DNA from: Bipolaris cookei
Taxonomy: Eukaryota; Ascomycota; Dothideomycetes; Pleosporales; Pleosporaceae
NCBI GenBank assembly: GCA_002286855.1
Contig: NRSV01000006.1
Span: forward strand, 248,001 to 312,000
Length of the DNA stretch: 64,000 nucleotides
Reading direction: 5' to 3'
The notes below the pieces were generated by a model that saw nothing but the letters and a program-made list of their open reading frames with translations, ran no database searches and was not told the origin of the DNA. Each line of letters begins with the position of its first letter. Position 1 is the first letter of the stretch. Shown here piece by piece: positions 41,112-52,723 of the stretch. The translations under genes were made by a program, and so were the position numbers.

Positions 41112-44100
41112 CTAAGGGGAAGGAACCGACTCGGTGTACTTTGCAGCCATCTCTACTGCAATCTCAGGAGACTTAACAGCAAATATGACTGACTGCAATC
41201 CACCCTCCTTTGCGGGCTTCGTCGCCATGACCATCTTCTTGCTGGAGCCGGTGACAGTAGCCGGGAGTGAAGGCAGGATCTGGTAGTTCAGAGGCGTAGC
41301 GCCACTTGGGATGCGGACGCGGACAGAGCACTTAGCAGTCTCCTTGTCCTTGAGAATCCAAAGCGGGCCCTTGGCAAGGTTCACCCAGGCCTTCTCTCCG
41401 TCTTTGTCTACCTGGTGCTTGGCAAGGACGACATCAGTGTGGAAGACAATGTCGTAGGTGTTGAGCTCTTCTTCGGTGAGTTGGGAGAGGTCGATTTGTT
41501 CATGCTTTTCACCTTCTTCATCCTCTGCGGCTGAAGCTGCACTAGTCTCGCCACCTTCAGATAGGGGCGTGCCGGCACGTGAAGAGAAGACTGAAGAGCC
41601 GATGGAGTTGCCGCCGGATGGGGCAAACAGTGATGAGCCACCAGTTGACGAGGCAAAGTTGAAAATGGAAGAAGGCGGAGGCTTCGCCGGCGTTGTCGAC
41701 ACCTCACTTGCCGATGGCGTAGCAGGCTGGAACTGGAACTTAGGTGTATCCTTCTTCTCCGTAGCGGGAGCTTGTCCAAACTTGATAGGGCTACCAAACT
41801 TGAAAGTTTGATCGCCTGCAAATGTGTCCGACTTGGGCGGTGCAGTCTTGGATGCTGCGTTAAAGTCAAAGAATTGGAAGGGCTTGTTGGTAGGCGTAGT
41901 AGTTCCGTTGGTCGCCGCTGTAGATGAAATGCCATTGTTCTCCTTCTCAGACTCGGAGTCGTTGTCCCGGGTGATCCTGGAAAGAAGACTTCCCTTGGAA
42001 TTAATATTTGGCTTCTTTTGCTCCTGTGTTCCTTCCGACTCCGCCTCGGATTCTCCGAAATTGCCTTTCGGAGTGGCCGGCTCTACAGACCCTGTGATCT
42101 CTTGTTGCTCGCCTTCATCTTCGTCGGACTCATCTTGGTTGTTCGAAGAAGGGCCCGAAGAGAGATGGCCAAAGATATTGGAAGACGGAGCTGGAGAGGC
42201 GGCCGGGGCATTGAAGACAGACTGGCTCCCTGTAGATGGAGCAGGGCTGGCATCCTTGGGAGTGAAACTTCCAGGCGTAGATGCACCACTTGTGGGCTTC
42301 AGCAGGCCAGAGAAAGGATTAGCTTTCGGCGTGCTGCCTGATGGCTGTGCGTCTGGCTTAACCGGGGCACCAAATGTGAATGTGGGAGTAGCAGCAGCCT
42401 TCTTCTTCTCTTCAGCACGACGTTCCTCTTCAGCTTTGTCATACCTGGCAGACCATTGCTCTTCAGTTTCCTCGTCGGAATCGTAATCCTCTTCCATGGC
42501 TTTCTTCTTGCGCTCGGCAGCAAGCTCCTCATAAGTCTTTGCCGTCTTGGTAAACTGCGCCATAAGGCCACCTCCACCTCCCGGAGCACTGCCAAAATTG
42601 GGCTTGAACCCTGTCGAGGCGGAAGCGCTGCTGGCCGTGCCACCGAACGTAGGCTTGAATCCGGACGAAGTGGATGAGTTGCTTGTACCGTTGGTGGCTG
42701 GCAGTGAAGGGGTGAAGCCAAAGCCAGTAGTTGGTGCATTTGCCTTGGCAGGCTCTTCACTGGACTTCTCAACCGTCTTTGGAGCAAACAAATTTGTTGA
42801 TGATGTAGAAGGAGCGGAAGGAGTGAAAGGCTTGTTGCCGATTGCCTTGGCAAACATGTTCGATGTCGCCGTTGCTGGCGGGTTCACCTTTGGAGTAGAA
42901 GCAGATGGACGAGGTGTTGGGCTCGCAGGTGTCTCGGCTGGACGAGATCGCTTAATTGGAGAGGGATCACGGGTTTCGACGTTATCTTCGTCAGCTTTGC
43001 GCTTAGTCGACAGACTGGATTCAGTCCCAGTGACACCGCGACTAGCTGCACGTTGCTTTTTCGCGTTGTCAATCTTCTTCTTGATGTCGGTGGAATGCTG
43101 GTAGTGCCAAAGGGACACACTCGACCAGTCTGCCGTAGGAGGAAGAGTACTAATCTGCTGTCGGTACTTTCCGTTCAAAACTTGAAGTTGGGCAGTCAAA
43201 TCCGTGATTTGCTTCAACAGACTATCACCGCTCTGCGCGCGAACAACGCCTGGTACAGACCATTCTTTAGGGACGTGTACCTTGGGAATCTTGGGTATCT
43301 CTGGTGTTTGCTGTGATTCGTTCGACAGGGTGGAGCTGCCTGTAAGGTTGGGCATGGCCGGTGCAGGAGAAGCTTGCGACGGTTCCTTGGAAGCACTGAA
43401 CAGATTTGGGCGATCTGTTGAAGGTGTTGACAGGGAGGCAAACGGATTAGACTTTTCAGAAGGAGATATCACAGCAGGAGCCTTTGGCACCTCTGTTAAA
43501 GAAGTTGCAGACGGGGTGAAAGACGGGAAGCTGGACTGAGGCTTGCTGAATAGGTTGCTCGACTTGTTGGCCTCGGGTTGGAATGTCTGAGAGAACAAAC
43601 CGGAGCTTGTCTTTGGTTGAGCCGCACTGAACAATCCAGCTTGTGACTTTTCCGTGTCGGCTGTCTTCGCCGGCTGTGGGGTGCTGAAAGGCTGGAATAG
43701 ACTCGATTTGGGCGCTTCAGGAGCTTTGAGTGTTGCCGAACTTGAATCCTTATCTTTTTCAGTTCCAAATAAGCTAAAACCAGAACTGGTGGTTGTTGGC
43801 GCAGCAGCTGGAGGTGTAGCTGGCTTTGCAAGCGACGCGAATGGGTTCGACTTGGGTGTCTCTGGTGCAGTAGTGGTGCTGGGCTCCTCTGGCTTCTTAA
43901 GATTACCAAACAGGCTTGCTGCGGGGGCTGGTGTCTTTTCTTGTGCCTGAGGTGTCTGCGATGTTGCTCCGAAACCTTTGAATGGAGTAGATGCGCCTGC
44001 TGCAGTTGGGAGGTTTGCGAAAGGGTTATCCGCAGGTGTGGAGGCCTTGGCACTTGGTGTAGCAGAGGTGGAAGCTCCGAATAAACCAGTAGATGGTGCC

Positions 44101-45470
44101 GAGGGCGTCGCTCCGTCCGTCTTTTGGGCCGGCGCGCCAAAGTTGAACAGACTTGATCCAGATGCCGTAGCACTCGGCGTGCTCTGTGCACCTGTGTTTA
44201 GACCCCCGAAGATATTGTTTTGCTTGGGTGTCTCAGTAGCACTATCAGTCTTTTGTGCGTTTGAACCAAAACTACTGAACATGCTAGTCTGGGATGCAGC
44301 TGGCTCTTTGGGTGCTTCATCCTTCTGTGCATTCGTGCCGAAACCGCTGAACATGCTATTCTGTGCTGGTGGCGCTGTCTGAGTAGAGTTGCCGAAGCCA
44401 CTGAAAATGCCACTCGTTGCTGGCGTACTTGTAGTGTTCTGAGCCGATGAACTGGCAGCGCTAAAAGTAAATGGTGTCGAGGCTGGAGTGGAGGTTGTTG
44501 GAGCGTTTGTAGCGCCGTTGGTAGTACCAAACAGGCCGCCCGAAGGCGCAGCGCTCGAGGTACCAAACATGCCACTAGAGGGTGCGGCGCTCGATGTACC
44601 AAAAATACTGGTTGATGGTGCAGCACTTGATGTGCTGCTCTGTGCTAGCCCGCCAAAGGGATTGCTCTGTGCTTGTGAGTTGCCAAATATTGATCCTCCG
44701 AACGCGGGTGCGGGCGCAGGCGTGCTGCCGTTTGTCGCAGGTGCCGAGTTCGCTGTCGCAAATGGGTTGGAACCTCCTGCCGTGAAGTTGAAACCCGCGG
44801 ATGAAGGTGGCTGAGGGTTAAAACCTGTGCCTGTTCCTGAATTGCTGCCGCCAAATGCTGGAAATGATGAACTGGAAAAGGTAGTACTTGGGGCGGCGGG
44901 CTGTGCAGGTGGAAAACTGCTTGTCGCGCTTGCGCCACCGAAAGCGTTGTTTCCTCCAAAGCCCCCAAAGGTATTCGCGCCGCCGTTTGCAGGAGCAGGT
45001 GCCGAGGCACCGAAGTTGAAGCCATTCTGCTGTGGTGTGCCAAAATTTGCGCTCTGTGATAGACCCTTTGCGCGTGTATTAGCGAATGTCATCCTTCTGC
45101 TATGTGTTTCGCGCCGTCTCGCGGGATTAAATTGCCTTGCCGACATGCTTGCGCTGCTGTATGAATGGGGGAGCGGAGGCTTGAAAGAGATGTCGAGATA
45201 CTCACGGACGAGGCGCCTGCTGGTCGTCGGGCTTTCGCGGTTTTGATTCTGTTGAAAAAAGCGTCAGCTTATCATACATAAAGCGCATCATCGTGACACA
45301 GACTTGTAGTGAAGTCGTGAGATGCATGCTGGGAGATGGATATCTTACTTTCGTGCGGCGAGCTGGGCTGCCGTTGCCCGCTGAGGGACATCTGCGGGTT
45401 CGTCGCGCTCTTCGTATGGGCGCTCAGGCTTACCCTGGCCGAAGATGTTGCCCCTCTTATTGGTCGACAT
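41112..45470 (-). CDS. Nup2/Nup61-type FG nucleoporin with Ran-binding domain
   Basis: Predicted exons on the minus strand: 45470-45349, 45248-45206, 45053-41112 (introns of 100 and 152 bp), 1368 residues. The start MSTNKRGNIFGQGKPERPYE leads into PQRATAAQLAARKIKTAKARR, the basic N-terminal segment typical of fungal Nup2, where importin-alpha binds. The large exon alone could start at 45146 (MSARQFNPARRRETH), but those 31 residues are probably intronic, because only the acceptor at 45054 keeps frame with the upstream exons. Residues about 60-1000 hold dozens of FG repeats (GLFG, FGxN, SxFG types) mixed with Ser/Thr/Ala/Pro spacers. The last 130 residues form a RanBP1-type domain (YDIVFHTDVVLAKHQ, WVNLAKGPLWILKD, RVRIPSGATPLNYQILPSL). 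It should be a mobile nucleoporin assisting importin recycling; long for the family. Confidence 0.88.
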
Positions 45471-48351
45471 GGTCGCGATCACTTGGGGACAGAAAGTGAT
45501 GGTTGCGGTCGGAATGGGTTTTGGGCTACAACTCCATGAGACGCGTGTAGCGGGTAGCGCAGGTTTTGGGATAGGATGTTTTTGGTGTTCCCTGCGACCC
45601 GTGCTCGACGTCAGGGAGGCCTTAGTCAGCCGCCTAGCAACGAGACTTTATTGACTGCTAGCGCAGGAGCCCCCTGTCCGTGAAAGAAAAAAAACAGACA
45701 CTGCTTGTCCATCGGAGAAATGTAGGGCCTCGCTTGATCGTTCATCGACATTGGTGCTGTTGCTTTTTCTTTCACAACGAACGATCCAGCATGGACTCCA
45801 GGCTAAAATTTCGCAGAATCGGTGGAGCAGTGGTTTAATCAATGCTAAATTGTAGTGCAGATATGGCCACATTTGTCCAACCCCGACATGCGCAGCGGGG
45901 TCAGCACATGCTTTGATGCTATTATTATAGCAAGAATTTCGACGCAGCTCTCGGAGGCGCTCTTACATTGTTATTCAGCTCAGCGCGATATAGAGTTCGT
46001 TGATAGAGTAGACTAGGGCGATGGGTGTTCCAAAAAAGAAGCATCATGTTTCGCTAGTCACTATGGCGTCATCCGGTCAGAACGATGTCCTGATCCTTGT
46101 ATCTACCTACACTGGCCCACTGCAGCAACACGTTCAAACTCAACAGCACCAGGATTTTGTTGAAACGAGAGATGAATGAATCGATAACTATCTAAAAGCT
46201 GAGAACTTCTTAGATGTTTATACTAAGTAATATTAGAGATAGGAAAGGTCTAGAAAGCTATAGATGGTAAAACAGATAATAAAGAGACAAAGAGAGTGTT
46301 TGGTTTGATGTTTGGGGAATCTCATGGTAGGAACCAATATCCAACAGATTTGCGTTACTGTCGTCATTTGGAACCCGTTCTTCCATAGTGTTCCTTGGCA
46401 CAGGTCATGGCTGCTTCAGAACGCCCCATCACTGCGCGAGCAAATGGTCGTGAATATTTGCGAATAAAGTCACATGCTAGTCGCAAGGTATGAGAGCTAT
46501 AAAGACCAGTTTTCAGATTCCCAGTCCACAACGCGAACTAGAGGCGGCAACGAGCTACAAGCTGCCGTTGAGCCGGTACAGTGTTTTCATACTAAGGGAA
46601 GCGTCATTTCAGTTTCAGAGTCTATACTCACACTACACCTACCTACCTGGACTACTTAAGTCTACAAACAGCTCGTTAACTGCAAATGAGCTAGGACATG
46701 TTGTTACGGAGTTTCAGGCTTTTCATGTCCGCGGCAAAATACGGCCATATCTGTGCACATGGGTCGTGGGGGGTAATCAAAGAGAAACTTGCTCAAGTCT
46801 AGACCTGCGGGCAGAGAGCCTCATCCTGTGCAGAGGCAATAGTTGGCGTAGCAACAAATGTGTTCGGCTTCCGTAGACATGTGCTGCGGGGTACTGTCTC
46901 ACTGAGCCCTGGTCCAGACGCGTCAGAACTGGTTCTCTGCCGCAGTCGCAGTGGTTAAGAGGCGTGTTGTTGATTGGGTGCGCACTGTCGGACAAGAGGC
47001 AGTGTGGGGTGTCGAGAAGCGTGTTTCAGGATGCAGACGGTGGATTGATGGCGCGCACGTGAGAGAGATTGCAACCTGGTCTGTCTGCATCGGCTGGTTG
47101 TAGAGTGCGTAGTGGACCGGACAGGCTTGACTCGGTGTGCCGTGTGCTCGGCAAGGAAGAAGCCCCTCTCCGCGTGGGGACGGGTTTTGTTGAGGATGCC
47201 GGCGGGAGGCATATGGTGGTGTACTAGAAGACTTGAGAGGGAGGGTGGCTTGGACAGGGTCAGCCTTGGGTAGGAATGGCGGGGTAAGTCGAGATCATGC
47301 GCCGCAGAGATAACACAGAGCTGATGAATCCGTTTCTCAGCACCCTGCACGCTGCGGAAGGGTTCATGTCCGTGGGGTGATGGGTTTGATGGCGAGTCGG
47401 GTGGGAGCATCGGGATCAGGCCAAGTCGCGGCGTCTAAGCGATGCATACGAGGCAACGGGGCGTATTGTATCTACAGCTGGGCACCTGACGTCTCATGAT
47501 TACGCGCGGTTCAGCACCACTGCTGTGCCACGAAGCTGCGCAGGCTGGGTGCTGGGCAGGCGTCGCGGCCGAGGGGAGGGGCAAAAGAGGAGGCGGGAGG
47601 CGCGTATTCTCTCGTGTGAGCGGTGAGGATGGATGCCACAGCCACTGGCCATGGTCGCAGTCGAGAAGGCGACTGTATCTTTGCGGCTTATCGAGCGGCG
47701 ACTCCGCTCCAGCCGGCCTGCTCTCTGCATCCCACAGCCAGCGCCACTCTGACCTTACCTTGCACCCGTCCCGCGCATTGCATTTAAGCACCGGACGCCC
47801 CCATGACGGCGCGCGTGGTGAGTGGTGATGGTCGATCTCATCACTGGCGGCACCATCATCGATCCCCGTTGCTTGTGGCCTAGCCGCATCCCGGACTGAG
47901 TGGGCACAGCACCCTTCTGCTTCCACATCCATCCATAGCATACTAGTACAAGGCGCTCGGGGCCGAGGCAGCGCTCGAGGCAGTCCAGCATCCCAGCGGG
48001 CCCACCAGCCAGGAGACGTCTAACGGCCTGGCAAACCATCCAGCTTGCCTGGGTGAATGCGCCATCGACCCGCGTCTGCTACTGCTACCTTGGAATTGCC
48101 CCGGATTGATTCCCACCCTCCCGCTCTCCCATTCTGGGCCCGACACAGTCGTTTCGTCACTCATCCATAACCTTCCTCCTGCCCGCCGCGGAGCCATTCG
48201 GAACACTGTCGTCTTCCAAGTTGGCTTGGTGATGCCACACCCTTTAGCTGCTCCCTGTCTGCTGTTGCCCATAACCCTAAACACCCTATAACCCGCCTAC
48301 ACTGACATGCTTCGATAACACCCGCGACCACCTCTCTGTCTCTCGCCAACC
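45471..48351. other. 2.9-kb intergenic region without a supported gene
   Basis: The left half is AT-rich and featureless. From about 46.9 kb it becomes GC-rich, with several mutually overlapping ORFs of 60-168 codons on both strands, none with a motif; this looks like base-composition openness. The last 300 bp are the C-rich leader of the next gene. Confidence 0.5.
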
Positions 48352-49602
48352 ATGTCCGCCAGGCATGCGCGTCTGCACAAACGCGGCCATTCGGCTTCGG
48401 CCGCACCCAGCTCCCTTAGTCCCGTCGCCGACTATGGTGCCTTCACCTTTGACCGCTCAAACACGCCAAACGTCTACGAAGAGTCCTGGATCGAGCCTCA
48501 ACGCCCTATGCCTACTGCTGCCTCTGCCCACCCGCTCAAGATCAAGCCCTACCTGCGCAAGCTCTCTTCCAAGGAAACCAGCGGTCTGGATCTTTCGCGA
48601 CCTGCTGCTGAAAACGACTTGACAGGGCTGGGCATCCTAGAGTACGGCGCCTACTCGCGTTCCATATCAGAAGTCAACTTCACGCCCGTAAACCCTCGCA
48701 ACCGACATAGCCGTTCCACCTCCAATCAATCACAGTACTCGGCCTCCTCAGGCCCCCGACCGACTCCTTTACCTTCCATTCGCCAAACACCCCAACTCTT
48801 CTCACCACCAATAGCTGGCTCGTCGCCCTCGTCTATCCTAGGAAGCGAGCTTGAGGGCGATGATATCATGTCTGACGACGAAGTTCGTTTGAAACAGAAT
48901 TCGTATGATCCCACACGTCGATCTGGGTCCATGTCCTCGGCACAAGGAACATCCCTCCGCCTCCACACCAACAACTCATCCACTCGCCTTGCTGCCACTT
49001 ACTCCACATCCACGGCCTCTCTCACTTCCCCTGCTGGTCCGCCAAGGGCACGGGGTGACACGCTCAAATCCATCGACACAGCCACATCACCCAGCTCCCG
49101 CACTTCTTTTGACCAGGCTTACCGCTTCATACGTGGCGGTCGGGACTCGCCTGTGGATCCCGCGTCAAGGGCTGCATCCATCCGCGCTGCGCGACAAAAG
49201 TTTGAGCAAGAGCAACGAGCCAAGGAGCTAAAGTACGAAAAGGATGCACACAAACAGCAGGAACGTGACTACCGGAAGCAGCTCAAGAAAGAAGACTTGC
49301 AGCGACGCAAGTCCGAGACTCTGGACCGCAATGAAATGAACCGCACGCGCACCACATCCGATGACAGCGAAAAAACACCTAGACCTTCTGTTGGAGGCCG
49401 ACCCTCGATAGGCGGGCGTCAATACTCTGATCACCGAGAAGCCCACTCCCACTCGTTGCCCAAGCTCGTAACTACCGTTAACCCGGAAAAGGCAGCAATG
49501 AGCGCAGTACCAAAGGTCAGCAAGAGTCGTGCTATCAAGGGAAGATGGCTCAGATTTGTTACCTGGCTCAAGACGAGGCTACTTCGTCTATCGGGCAAAT
49601 AG
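48352..49602 (+). CDS. disordered protein of unknown function with basic coiled coil
   Basis: Single exon, 416 residues; not recognised. The first 260 residues are rich in Ser, Pro, Thr and Arg and probably unfolded. Around residues 270-335 a charged helix (SIRAARQKFEQEQRAKELK, KQQERDYRKQLKKEDLQRR) predicts a coiled coil. A second low-complexity stretch with SVGGRPSIGGR follows. The C-terminus is a basic amphipathic segment (KGRWLRFVTWLKTRLLRL) that could touch membranes. The consistent frame, a good C-rich leader and unbroken length argue for a real gene, probably conserved in related fungi. Confidence 0.75.
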   Translation: MSARHARLHKRGHSASAAPSSLSPVADYGAFTFDRSNTPNVYEESWIEPQRPMPTAASAHPLKIKPYLRKLSSKETSGLDLSRPAAENDLTGLGILEYGAYSRSISEVNFTPVNPRNRHSRSTSNQSQYSASSGPRPTPLPSIRQTPQLFSPPIAGSSPSSILGSELEGDDIMSDDEVRLKQNSYDPTRRSGSMSSAQGTSLRLHTNNSSTRLAATYSTSTASLTSPAGPPRARGDTLKSIDTATSPSSRTSFDQAYRFIRGGRDSPVDPASRAASIRAARQKFEQEQRAKELKYEKDAHKQQERDYRKQLKKEDLQRRKSETLDRNEMNRTRTTSDDSEKTPRPSVGGRPSIGGRQYSDHREAHSHSLPKLVTTVNPEKAAMSAVPKVSKSRAIKGRWLRFVTWLKTRLLRLSGK

Positions 49603-50465
49603 GTGCTTGTTCCAGGTCGTCTACTTGCATGCGTTGCCACGCATATATGCAGCTAGCGTTGCCTTACTGTGTGGGCCTCCACCTGGCAGCGTCTACTCAC
49701 CGACACTCTATCACCTCAGTGCATACGGCCAACGACGGCACCCTGGAAATCACACGGGTGTGCACTTTGCTTTTTTATACCCCATTTCAGTTATAAATAT
49801 TTTTTTACATTTTTCCTTCTTTAGCACGGCGTAACGATTACGGCCTTTGACGACATATGCCCCCACCAACACCCATGCTGCATATCTCGCGGGCATTGTT
49901 AGGGACTCATTCTTTTGGCAGGCGCATTGGCAAGGTCTGGCTCCAAAGGAATCACCTCCTCATTTTGCATATCTCTATCCTACACTGGCGTTGGAAGCTT
50001 TGTCAAGCACTCGTTGAATCACTGCATGCCTGGCGGCACGGCAGGTTAGATTAAGTTTGGAGTTTGGTTGTTTGTTTGTTTCTAGTTTGGATAACTCGCT
50101 CTGGCTTCGGTCATTGAGCTCGCAATTGCATTCTGTTTGCTCTCTCTATGTATGTCTCTTCTGCAAGTAACAATGACAAGTGCATATGCTTCAAACTGGA
50201 CACTGCACCGTGACGTTTGCGTACTCCAATCAAAACAAAGTAACATGCAAAACAAAGCATGCATCAGCTTCTCCACGTTGACATGGATAAGATCATCGGT
50301 TATGGTGACAGGCTGCCTGCATGAACAGGGATCTGCAGCATCGGAGGCGGACTTAAGCTTGTCTTGGCACCGCTGTCATCATCCGATGCTTGAGACTCGC
50401 CATCGCGTTCCCCGCACCCGTTTCCCCGACAGCCCCGACATGAAATCACTTTCTTCATAACCGCA
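49603..50465. other. intergenic before the D-lactate dehydrogenase gene
   Basis: 863 bp containing the 3' flank of the disordered-protein gene and the promoter of the next gene. No supported gene. Confidence 0.5.
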
Positions 50466-52409
50466 ATGCCTTTACGAAGCATGCCGCGCGGCTCAATTGC
50501 GCTGAGAAGTGCGCATCTGAATGCGATATGGAGGCAATGCGGAGCAAGCGCGCGTGTGGGCGCAATGGCGCAAAGACGATGGGCGAGCGACGACAAGAAA
50601 TTGGGAAAGGATGAAGAGAGGCCTTTCTACCTGCAACTAAACGAGAGCATCTACGAGCGTGTACAAAAGGAAAAATCCGAACAGATTAGGATTCAGTCTT
50701 TGCAGCAAAGAACAGCACGAGGACAATTCTTTGCCACCGTCTTCGGTATCGAGCCATTGCATTTTTTTGGACACTGGACTGAACTGACTTGAAAAAACAG
50801 CATGTCTCCTTACTGCGAGCATAGGCTACTACTACGGCCAATTGATACCCCCCAAGCCAGACACGAGCTCTACCGCACCACTCGAGACCTTTGTTTCCTC
50901 CAAACACAATATTTCAGAGGCGAACATGGAGGCGGCCTGGACCGACTTCCGCGACATTGTAGGAAAGGAAAACATCACACTGGACAAACATGATCTCGAA
51001 TCGCACAGTGGATCATCGTGGTCTTCCCATCCCTCCTCTCCAGGCGACATACCATTTTGCGTTGTGAAGCCAGGAAATACTCAGGAAGTCAGTGCCATTA
51101 TGAAGGTCTGCCACGAGCGAAAAATTCCCGTCACACCATACAGCGGAGGAACAAGTCTGGAGGGGCACTTTGCCGCAACGAAAGGAGGAATTTGCATCGA
51201 TTTCAGTCGCATGGATAAAATTATAAACCTACACAAGGAAGATTTGGATGTGGTTGTTCAGCCCGCTGTCGGATGGGAACACCTCAACGAGGAGCTTGCC
51301 AAGAACGGCTTGTTCTTTCCACCCGACCCAGGTCCAGGCGCAATGATTGGTGGTATGGTTGGTACAGGTTGCTCAGGCACCAACGCGTACCGATATGGCA
51401 CGATGAAGGATTGGGTTGTGTCGCTCACTGTTGTGTTGGCTGATGGAACGATCATCAAGACCCGTCAACGGCCACGGAAGTCTTCAGCAGGCTATGATCT
51501 TACACGCATGTTTGTTGGAAGCGAGGGTACCCTGGGTCTAGTCACAGAAGCTACTCTGAAAATCATTCCCAAGCCCCAGCACACCAGTGTAGCCGTATGT
51601 GCCTTCCCATCTATCCGCGCGGCAGCAGAATGTGTCTTCAAAGTCGTCGGCGCTAGTGTCCCCATCGCAGCCATTGAAATCCTAGACGAAGTCCAAATGC
51701 AATGCATCAACGATGCAGGCCAAACTGCAAAAACATGGAAAAACGCACCTACACTCTTTTTCAAGTTTGCCGGCACCCAAAGCGCTGTAAAAGAACAAAT
51801 CACCCAAGTCCAAGCCCTGGCCAAGAAATCCGGTTCCGTAAGTTTTGAGTTTGCCAAATCCGAACAAGAGAAAGAAGATCTCTGGCAGGCCAGAAAAGAA
51901 GCCCTATGGAGTGTCATGGCAAAGGGCAAGGGCGACCCCAACATTGCCGTCTGGACCACCGACGTCGCAGTCCCCATTTCTAAACTCCCGCAAATCATCG
52001 AAGAATCGAAAGAGAAAATTGCACAGAGTGGGTTGCTAGCTAGTATAGTCGGCCACGTCGGTGACGGAAATTTCCACTGTAAGTTTCCCATTTCCCATTC
52101 CTCATTTTTTCCTCTTTTCTAATATTCTCATGAAAAGCGATTATTCTATATGACCGAACCCGCGACTTCGACAAAGCGTCGCATCTCGTACACGAAATGG
52201 TCAAGCGCGCTATCGAGCTTGAGGGCACGGCGACGGGCGAGCACGGTGTTGGGATTGTCAAACGCGATTATCTACCGCATGAGTTGGGGAGGGAGACAGT
52301 GGATGCGATGAGGCAGCTTAAAAAGGCGTTTGACCCGTTGTGCCTGCTGAATTGTGACAAGGTTGTTCGTGCGGCGGCACCCCGGGAGGGAGAGGTGGCG
52401 GAGTGGTAA
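50466..52409 (+). CDS. DLD1: mitochondrial D-lactate dehydrogenase (cytochrome)
   Basis: Three exons: 50466-50745, 50801-52078, 52138-52409 (introns of 55 and 59 bp); 609 residues. The Arg-rich N-terminus (MPLRSMPRGSIALRSAHLN) is a mitochondrial presequence, and residues about 87-107 (FFATVFACLLTASIGYYYG) are a transmembrane anchor. FAD_binding_4 (PCMH) domain: PFCVVKPGNTQEVSAIM, PVTPYSGGTSLEGH, GGMVGTGCSGTNAYRYGTMKD and MFVGSEGTLGLVTEATL. FAD-oxidase C domain: WTTDVAVPISKLP, GHVGDGNFH split by intron 2, and EGTATGEHGVGIVKR; the usual catalytic His-containing blocks are all present. The enzyme oxidises D-lactate to pyruvate and passes electrons to cytochrome c, detoxifying the product of the glyoxalase pathway. 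Confidence 0.94.
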
Positions 52410-52723
52410 GTAGAAACTAGACAAGAATACAGTAAGGATGTATGAGGTAGATGTTGAAGTTCACAAACCTGTACTACATTCTTGTCGAATAACTCGTTTT
52501 TTTGTTCTTGTGGAGTATCGAAGGGGGAATTTATGTCTATGCGAATACTGTGTATCATGTTCTTATACGCCTTGTACCCACATTATACACATCATCCCGT
52601 TCAAGGAAAAAAAGTTAAATACTCATAGTAGTATTTATCTTTGCCCTCAACTAGTCTGACTGCTATTCAAATAGAGTTTCCAGAAATTCATTTCACTCTC
52701 TCCAGCAACTGCGCAAACATATA
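52410..52723. other. intergenic between DLD1 and third Fot1-like element
   Basis: 314 bp of AT-rich 3' flank of the dehydrogenase gene, ending in the TA target site at 52722-52723. Confidence 0.5.

Noticed and set aside
41408..44626. Long Leu/Arg/His-rich and Gly/Ala-rich ORFs overlapping the nucleoporin gene on both strands
   Set aside because: These are frame shadows of the low-complexity FG-repeat coding sequence; the main frame has the clear FG and RanBD motifs.
4027..45470. Possible secondary-metabolite cluster (MDR dehydrogenase, glycosyltransferase, CoA-transferase, GNAT)
   Set aside because: No backbone enzyme (PKS, NRPS, terpene cyclase, DMATS) or pathway transcription factor is present, and the genes are spread among housekeeping genes.
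46955..48284. GC-rich ORFs of 94-168 codons on both strands as genes
   Set aside because: They overlap each other in several frames, have no motif, and lack plausible start context; likely openness due to base composition upstream of the 48352 gene.
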